A DNA stretch of 46,953 nucleotides, taken from contig NZ_JAPLET010000011.1 in assembly GCF_026391055.1 (NCBI RefSeq), forward strand, positions 1-46,953, given 5' to 3'. Below are positions 42,300 to 46,953 of this stretch, piece after piece (within the stretch, counting starts at the first letter, position 1; each line of letters opens with the position of its first letter). Made by a program: the position numbers and the translations under genes. The notes below the pieces were generated by a model. That model saw nothing but the letters and a program-made list of their open reading frames with translations, was not told the DNA's origin and searched no databases. The stretch comes from Spirosoma sp. Its GTDB lineage: Bacteria > Bacteroidota > Bacteroidia > Cytophagales > Spirosomataceae.

Positions 42300-43508
42300 A
42301 TGGCTCTACCTCTATCCATCCGTGCATCCCGGTTTCAGTCCATAAATAGAAAACTCAGACGCTTTCCCGCCAAACTGGTCAAGCTGGTAATAGGCAAAGG
42401 GTCCCGTTGGTATTATCGCCGATTGGGGTGTCAGTTTTTAGATAAACCACAAACAGCCTATCAGCTTGAACCGTATCAGCGCCTTACTTACCCCGCTAAC
42501 GCACTGTCCCTCTCTGAGATCGCCGACCTGAACAATCCTGTGAAGGTGTATTTCACCGCAAATCAGTCAGAAACTGAACCTGTTTCAGTATGGCTTTTAG
42601 GACAGTTCAACGGAGCGCTTCGGCAACTTCCGTATGGGGGTATCCGCAGTCGGAAGTATGTTTTTTGTACGGATATCAACACGGATGACTTCTTTCGAAA
42701 CGTCCTTCACCTAAAAAAACGCCAACAAGTCAGCACTACAACCTTAATTGCCCCCTGGAGTCATTACCTGGATGGCGTGGTTTGGGGCGGCTATTTTGAC
42801 TTCGTGATGTTAGTGGCGGGAAAGTTATGCCGGATTAAAGAAGCCATTCCTGAAACTACGTTCAACGAAGCCATCGTTGCTTACCCCTTATTTAACACCG
42901 CCTACGAGCGTGAGTATCTTTCCTTACTGGATATAGATCCGGGTCGTATCGTGGACACCCGCACGACGCAGGTACGTTTCGAGCAATGTGTGCTGGCGAA
43001 TACCGGCCATTGGTTTTATCCAAACAAGGCAGACATCGACGCGCTCCGCAAACACATCTTATCTAAACTTCCTCCACCAACTGGAAAACGCAGTCGGGTA
43101 TACATTAGCCGCGCGGGGCGACGGCGAGTGCTCAACGAGCCTGATTTGATCGACTTGCTGCGACGCTATAACATTGAGGTGATTGAAGACAAGCCGCGTT
43201 CAGTAACTGAACAGGTGGCTATCTACCAAAACGCCGAGTTTATAATTGGCCCACATGGGGCCTCGTTTGTCAACATCCTCTGGTGCCAACCTGGTACACA
43301 TTTGTTCGAGTTGTTTGCCCCAACCTATTTCCCCGATTTCTATCGAAACATATCTGAGCAACTGGGCCTACGCTATTCGGCCTACTTTCACGGCTCGGCA
43401 GCAACGGGGGGGTGGGCTGAAGGATTAGAAGACGATATATATGTGTTGGTGGATGAGCTGGAGCGGTGTCTGGAAAAGATTTTTAACTATGGCATAGCGT
43501 ACAACTGA
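42300..43508 (+). CDS. Glycosyltransferase family 61 protein (DUF563)
   Basis: A 402-residue enzyme with no signal peptide. The C-terminal GT61 region (about residues 230-390) has RVYISRAGRRRVLNEPDL, IIGPHGASFVNILWCQPGTH and FELFAPTYFPDFYRNISEQL, the usual GPHGA motif. GT61 enzymes transfer sugars such as xylose or N-acetylglucosamine, often to surface polysaccharides. The substrate is not known. It is 37 bases after the second adaptor and stands before an IS3-type element; a role in surface glycan synthesis, not metal, is likely. Confidence 0.88.
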   Translation: MALPLSIRASRFQSINRKLRRFPAKLVKLVIGKGSRWYYRRLGCQFLDKPQTAYQLEPYQRLTYPANALSLSEIADLNNPVKVYFTANQSETEPVSVWLLGQFNGALRQLPYGGIRSRKYVFCTDINTDDFFRNVLHLKKRQQVSTTTLIAPWSHYLDGVVWGGYFDFVMLVAGKLCRIKEAIPETTFNEAIVAYPLFNTAYEREYLSLLDIDPGRIVDTRTTQVRFEQCVLANTGHWFYPNKADIDALRKHILSKLPPPTGKRSRVYISRAGRRRVLNEPDLIDLLRRYNIEVIEDKPRSVTEQVAIYQNAEFIIGPHGASFVNILWCQPGTHLFELFAPTYFPDFYRNISEQLGLRYSAYFHGSAATGGWAEGLEDDIYVLVDELERCLEKIFNYGIAYN

Positions 43509-43845
43509 TCTTATCAGGCGATTGTTTGGCAGATAGTACGGATCACATTGCTTGGCTAAACTTTTCAGAATGCTCGAAAGTGCAGCTTTTTTCGATTTTG
43601 TATAGTACGCCACTTAGTTCTCATTGCCACAATTCGTGTAGTTACCACCAATGCCTGGCTTAACAGTCTTCTTTGACTGAGCGTATAGTTTATAGGTCAG
43701 TAGAGGATTACCAGTTGTCTTAAGGCAAAGCCAAGAAGTTCATATTCCTGCCTGCCGTTTTCCACCCCTGGGTAGTTCTACGGAAAGGGAGATAATTCGT
43801 CATTTGGAAGAAAAATCAGTCTCACAAACTCAGCTAAAATGTGAG
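43509..43845. other. Gene-free gap, about 340 bases, before the IS3 element
   Basis: No gene with a start codon is supported. A plus-strand frame stays open at 43696-43863 without a start (pieces such as SSTEREIIRHLEEKSVSQTQ), and runs into the insertion element. It could be a small remnant of a gene, but no family is recognised. Confidence 0.4.
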
Positions 43846-43871
43846 TGTCATGTCTTAGAATAGGTTTACAG
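43846..43871 (+). repeat. Left terminal inverted repeat of the IS3 element
   Basis: 26 bases starting TGTCATGTCTTAGAATAGG and ending TTTACAG; 20 of 26 match the complement of the right repeat. It follows GAG, the left copy of the target duplication. Confidence 0.8.
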
Positions 43872-43892
43872 CCCTCAATTGAACTGTAACAT

Positions 43893-44216
43893 GAACAAAA
43901 GGCTGTCCGAGAATATTTGCTGGGTGGGTATACCTACCTGCAACTAGAGAAAAAATATGGCATCAGTAAAGCCACGATAAATCGGTGTATGCTCAAGTAT
44001 CAAGCCCAACAGCAGGCTAAACTAAAAGGCGTGGGCTTAGCTTCCGATCCCATGAAGCCAAAACCCAATCAACCGCCTACCGTTGAGCAACTCCAAAAGC
44101 TGTTGGAGCGCGAACAACTACGCAATAAGCTGCTGAACGCCATGCTCAATATTGCCGAGGACGAACTGCAAGTCCCGATCCGAAAAAAGTTTGGCACTAA
44201 GCGGTCAATAAAGTGA
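43893..44216 (+). pseudogene. IS3 OrfA (helix-turn-helix part of transposase), start lost
   Basis: The frame from 43893 reads EQKAVREYLLGGYTYLQLEK with the helix-turn-helix KKYGISKATINRCMLKYQ, then a Leu-rich coil (LQKLLEREQLRNKLLNAML) typical of IS3 OrfA. The codon before it is CAT and then a stop; an ATG at 43891 is one base out of frame. A one-base loss at ATG-GAA probably removed the start; only a TTG at 43917 could serve. Its stop overlaps the GTG of orfB (GTGA). Confidence 0.72.
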
Positions 44217-45114
44217 GGCACAACGAAAAGCGACACAGCCTGTGGGCGTTGTGTGCACTGCTTGGTTATAGCAGGCAGGCCTTCTATCAATTTGAAAAGA
44301 ACAATAACCAGAATTGCTTTAAAGCCGAGCTGGTTATTCAGCAAGTGTTGCTTCACCGCGCTCAGCAGCCCCGCTTAGGCACTCGAAAATTACTGGTGCT
44401 GATGCAGGATTTCGTCCAAGAGCACCAGTTGAAGCTGGGTCGAGATGCGCTGTTTAATTTGCTACGAGCCCATAAGTTATTAGTAAAAAAACGTCGCCGT
44501 AGAGTACAGACTACTTTTTCAAATCACTGGCAAAAGAAATATCCGAATCTAATTCGGGAGTATGTACCCAAGGCGCCCAACTTGTTATGGGTGAGCGACA
44601 TAAAGTATATATTGGTCGGTGATGGCTTTGCTTATCTGAGCTTAGTGACCGATACTTATAGCCTAGAAATTGTTAGATCTGTGTATCGGAAACGTTGAGT
44701 GCGATGGGTAGTCTGAAAGCCTTGGAGATGGCCTTAAAAGCCTGCCAAGACACTTCTGAATTGATTCACCATAGTGACCGGGGTGTGCAGTATTGTTGCC
44801 TGGAGTATGTCAGTCTTTTACAGAATAATAACATCCAAATCAGTATGACGCAAAGCGGAGACCCCTTGGAAAATGCGATCGATGAACGGGTGAATGGAAT
44901 ACTAAAAGCGGAACTATTAGCCGATCAGTACCCTAGCCTGAGCGTAGCCAAAAAGGGGATCGCCCAAGCTGTGTTGATCTATAATTCATTGCGCCCCCAT
45001 AGCAGTTGTGACATGCTGACCCCACAACAAGCCCATCAGCAACGGGGCGATTTACGAAGACGCTGGAAAAATTATTATAAGAAAAGGGAAGTAGAGCTAG
45101 AAGTGGATAGCTAA
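44213..45114 (+). pseudogene. IS3 OrfB (DDE transposase), frameshifted
   Basis: OrfB begins at GTG 44213. The first part (to TGA 44698) contains the helical N-terminal half and the first catalytic Asp in LLWVSDIKYILVGDG. The second part reads in another frame from about 44680: SETLSAMGSLKALEMALK, with the second Asp in HHSDRGVQYC and the Glu in ENAIDERVNGILKAE. The break is at the IVRS sequence near 44670-44680 and fits a one-base loss. The catalytic triad is present but split between frames, so the transposase is not made as one protein. Confidence 0.8.
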
Positions 45115-45181
45115 TTTTTGGTTGAGATACTGTGAACCAATGGTAGGACTATAAGCATGAACTAATAAATTCACCCCGAAA

Positions 45182-45207
45182 CTGTAAACTTATTTTAGGA
45201 CGCTACA
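45182..45207 (-). repeat. Right terminal inverted repeat of the IS3 element
   Basis: Read on the minus strand: TGTAGCGTCCTAAAATAAG, then TTTACAG. It is followed on the plus strand by GAG, the right copy of the target duplication. Confidence 0.8.
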
Positions 45208-45267
45208 GAGATTTTGATTTTGATTCGTGGTACTGTCTTTAGAAGCAAGAAAAGCTATATAATTTTT

Positions 45268-46389
45268 TTAAGATTCCACTAAAATCCTCACATTCGTATC
45301 TTCAAGCACGACCTCTTGGGGTTGATGCAGCGTAGCTCCTATTATGGGAGCTACTATTTTTTGTCCCTCGTTCGTGTAATCTGACTGGTAAGATTGGTTT
45401 TTTTTCCACAGACTATAAATAATGGTGAGCAGCTTGCGTTGGACGGCTACATACCCTTTCATTTTAATATGGGTCCGTTCATAGACGCGTTCAAATAAGC
45501 CTCTAAAAGGGCGTTGCTCGTAGCGCACTACCGATAGAGATGGCATATACAAGGCCCGTCGGATCCGAGCATTACCCCGTTTACTAATATGAGTTTTACC
45601 CACCCGTTTACCACTTTGGTTCTCGACCACATCATAGCCCGCATAGCTGACTAATTGACGATGGTTCTCAAACAAAGCGAATTCATTGGTTTCGGTCAGG
45701 AGGTTGGCAACAGTCAACATACCTATACCTTTAATCTGACAAATTTGATCCACCTTACGCTGCCAATCGGGATTCTGGGCAATAGCTTTTTCAATCAGTT
45801 TGACGCACTCGCTTAACTGCTGATCAAGTTGATCCAGCAATTTTTTCAACTGTTTTTTGACTTCGCTGGCTTGATACATGCCTGTCTCCAAGGCAATCAG
45901 TTGATTATTCAACTGCGTCTTAAGCTCTTGTAATTGAGTGTGTTGTCGAGTTATTTGCCGTAGTTTATACATGGCTTCGCTGATCGGAGTCCATGCTTCC
46001 AATCGCTGTTGACAAGCCATAGTGGCTAATCCTTGGGCATCCACTCCATCGGTTTTGGTTTTGATGCCTAATGCTTTGAGATAATGAGCTGCTTTTTGGG
46101 GTAAGATCACACTTACCTGAGCTTGTTGATGATGCAAAGCCAGGGCCACTTGTTCATGATATACGCCAGTGGCTTCCATTAAATACTGAACAGGTAGCTG
46201 ACGGTCTTTACAATGATGAGTAGCCCATCGCAGGAAACTGGTGATCCCTTTGGGTGAATTGCTAAACGAATGAGTCGCTTTAATTTTGATGCGTTGTGCT
46301 TGATCAACTGTGCTAACACAGGCATAAAAGGTTTCTTTACCCATGTCCAAGCCGACTCCATATTTGAGGGCATTGAAAGAAGCATCCAT
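45268..46389 (-). CDS. IS110-family transposase (DEDD recombinase)
   Basis: A 373-residue recombinase. The N-terminal RuvC-like DEDD domain has Asp15 (GVGLDMGKETF), Glu72 (LMEATGVYHE), Asp114 and Asp117 (KTDGVDAQGLA). After a coiled coil (about 140-215) comes the C-terminal Tnp domain with IKGIGMLTVANLL and the Ser269 region THISKRGNARIRRALY. The reading frame is intact and full length, so the element may be active. It is guided by an RNA from its noncoding end, and such an RNA is proposed upstream (46440-46600). Confidence 0.93.
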   Translation of the reverse strand: MDASFNALKYGVGLDMGKETFYACVSTVDQAQRIKIKATHSFSNSPKGITSFLRWATHHCKDRQLPVQYLMEATGVYHEQVALALHHQQAQVSVILPQKAAHYLKALGIKTKTDGVDAQGLATMACQQRLEAWTPISEAMYKLRQITRQHTQLQELKTQLNNQLIALETGMYQASEVKKQLKKLLDQLDQQLSECVKLIEKAIAQNPDWQRKVDQICQIKGIGMLTVANLLTETNEFALFENHRQLVSYAGYDVVENQSGKRVGKTHISKRGNARIRRALYMPSLSVVRYEQRPFRGLFERVYERTHIKMKGYVAVQRKLLTIIYSLWKKNQSYQSDYTNEGQKIVAPIIGATLHQPQEVVLEDTNVRILVES

Positions 46390-46439
46390 AACAGGCTTTG
46401 ATTAGGTGAAATACATCAATACGCCACTGACCTTTCCGA

Positions 46440-46600
46440 ATTGCTCACATGATTGATGATCGTAGTCAGGCTACGTCATTGGGTACTGTCCAAGTTAACA
46501 GAAAGAAGGTGAGTAGGGCAAACCCACGAATGCTATGTCGTCCAACAAGGACGCATTTGAGATGACAAATCGCTTCTTCTACTCACCAATGGCATACACT
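46440..46600 (-). ncRNA. Candidate IS110 bridge RNA (upstream noncoding end)
   Basis: In the sense of the transposase, the upstream noncoding end folds into two domains. Domain one: a 9-bp closing stem GGTGAGTAG/CTACTCACC (46587-46579 with 46516-46508) encloses a hairpin GTCC-loop-GGAC at 46540-46552 that extends by AATGC/GCATT with a one-sided 6-base bulge. Domain two: hairpin CGTAG/CTACG (46461-46465, 46471-46475) extended by ATGA/TCAT. Between the domains GGTACTGTC (46482-46490) repeats at 45229-45237, beside the other end of the element. This fits the stem-loop layout of bridge RNA. Confidence 0.5.
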
Positions 46601-46953
46601 GAAATTGCACTTTTTTTTATTATCCTGCTTGGTATCAAAGATATGTGAGATGACAATTTGAGACTGAAGCTTATAGAGAATGACTTTGCTAGGACAACTC
46701 TGTAACCATCTCTTTAAATGGGCGTTTAAAGAGACACATAGAGATTAATTGATCTGTTATAAGACTATCAAATTTATAGTTTTGTTGTAGCTGGTCGAAA
46801 AATATTCATCGTTTCAACGCTCAGATTCAAACTGCAACGGTCGGTGCACTAGGTTAGGGGTATGGAAAGTTATGGTTGGGTTTCTTTCCGTAAACAGGTA
46901 TGATATAGTCGAACGAGCGATTCCTATTGAATTTCACACGAATACTAAATTAA
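46601..46953. other. Gene-free right end, about 350 bases
   Basis: No gene is supported. It contains the palindromic element copy 2 (46710-46733) and a TAGTTTTG box near 46777-46784 that resembles a -7 element, but no gene start follows inside the window. The outer boundary of the IS110 element probably lies in its left part but I could not define it. Confidence 0.4.
46710..46733. repeat. Palindromic repeat element, copy 2
   Basis: CTCTTTAAA (46710-46718) pairs with TTTAAAGAG (46725-46733) around the loop TGGGCG. The left flank AACCATCTCTT matches the reverse complement of copy 1 at 24862-24880, with a similar GGGCG or CGCCC loop. Confidence 0.45.

Larger units (their letters stand above)
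43846..45207 (+). mobile_element. IS3-family insertion sequence, decayed
   Basis: A 1362-base element with terminal inverted repeats (43846-43871 and 45182-45207) that match in 20 of 26 positions. It is flanked by a 3-bp direct repeat GAG (43843-43845 and 45208-45210), the target duplication size of IS3 elements. It carries orfA and orfB of IS3 type, both damaged: orfA has no ATG in frame and orfB has a frameshift. Confidence 0.85.

Noticed and set aside
43696..43863. Open frame before and into the IS3 left end
   Set aside because: No start codon and no recognised protein family; could be chance or a small remnant.
44183..44189. Programmed -1 frameshift site (A-AAA-AAG) in IS3 orfA
   Set aside because: The heptamer is in the right frame, but a -1 slip reaches TAA at 44198-44200 before the orfB start, so it cannot make a fusion here.

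Overview
The window looks like a chromosomal or plasmid metal-resistance region of a Bacteroidota member, most likely a Spirosoma-like Cytophagales species. The evidence is the protein families (HYC_CC_PP, DUF6660-like, a CzcA-TolC fusion, DUF3347 adaptors, an AraC regulator with an N-terminal HMA domain), the promoters of the TTTG-N19-TAnnTTTG type, and the near absence of strong Shine-Dalgarno sequences. The genus is inferred from general resemblance, not from a search.

Layout. (1) 1-4.2 kb: an arsenic operon (end of arsM, thioredoxin-type arsC, arsN2, an exported phosphatase-like protein that has lost its catalytic Cys, acr3, a metallophosphoesterase), then a YnfA-type membrane protein. 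(2) 4.2-6.4 kb: a mercury-like module without merA. A MerR regulator is divergent from an exported Cys-Cys-Pro protein across a typical MerR promoter. An ArsR repressor with its own operator precedes a MerT-MerP fusion and a small Cys-rich protein. (3) 6.4-6.7 kb: relics of a second metallophosphoesterase-ynfA pair on the minus strand. (4) 6.8-19.6 kb: divalent cation efflux and transport (DUF6660-like protein, CzcA-TolC fusion, CzcB, ZIP, DUF1345, GmhA, a NicO-like membrane protein, a Zn/Cd/Pb P-type ATPase, a DUF4198 protein, a His-rich small protein). (5) 19.7-24.5 kb: a minus-strand redox/outer-membrane operon (porin, Rieske protein, di-haem oxidoreductase, HAHPY protein), then a YceI protein. 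(6) 25.5-42.3 kb: a large copper/silver region (sialidase-fold CECC protein, copper-storage Csp, HYC_CC_PP, YncE-like propeller, DUF2911, methyltransferase, DUF2231, PepSY, DUF3347, HMA-AraC regulator, HMA chaperone, a CusA split by a frameshift, CusC-like TolC, and two CusB-like adaptors). (7) 42.3-47 kb: a GT61 glycosyltransferase, a decayed IS3-family element with clear ends and a 3-bp target duplication, and an IS110-family element with a candidate bridge RNA.

Working together: detoxifying enzymes and cytosolic regulators in each module feed inner-membrane exporters, which connect to RND-adaptor-TolC conduits. Exported His/Cys/Met-rich proteins probably buffer metal in the periplasm. No tRNA, rRNA or CRISPR array was seen.
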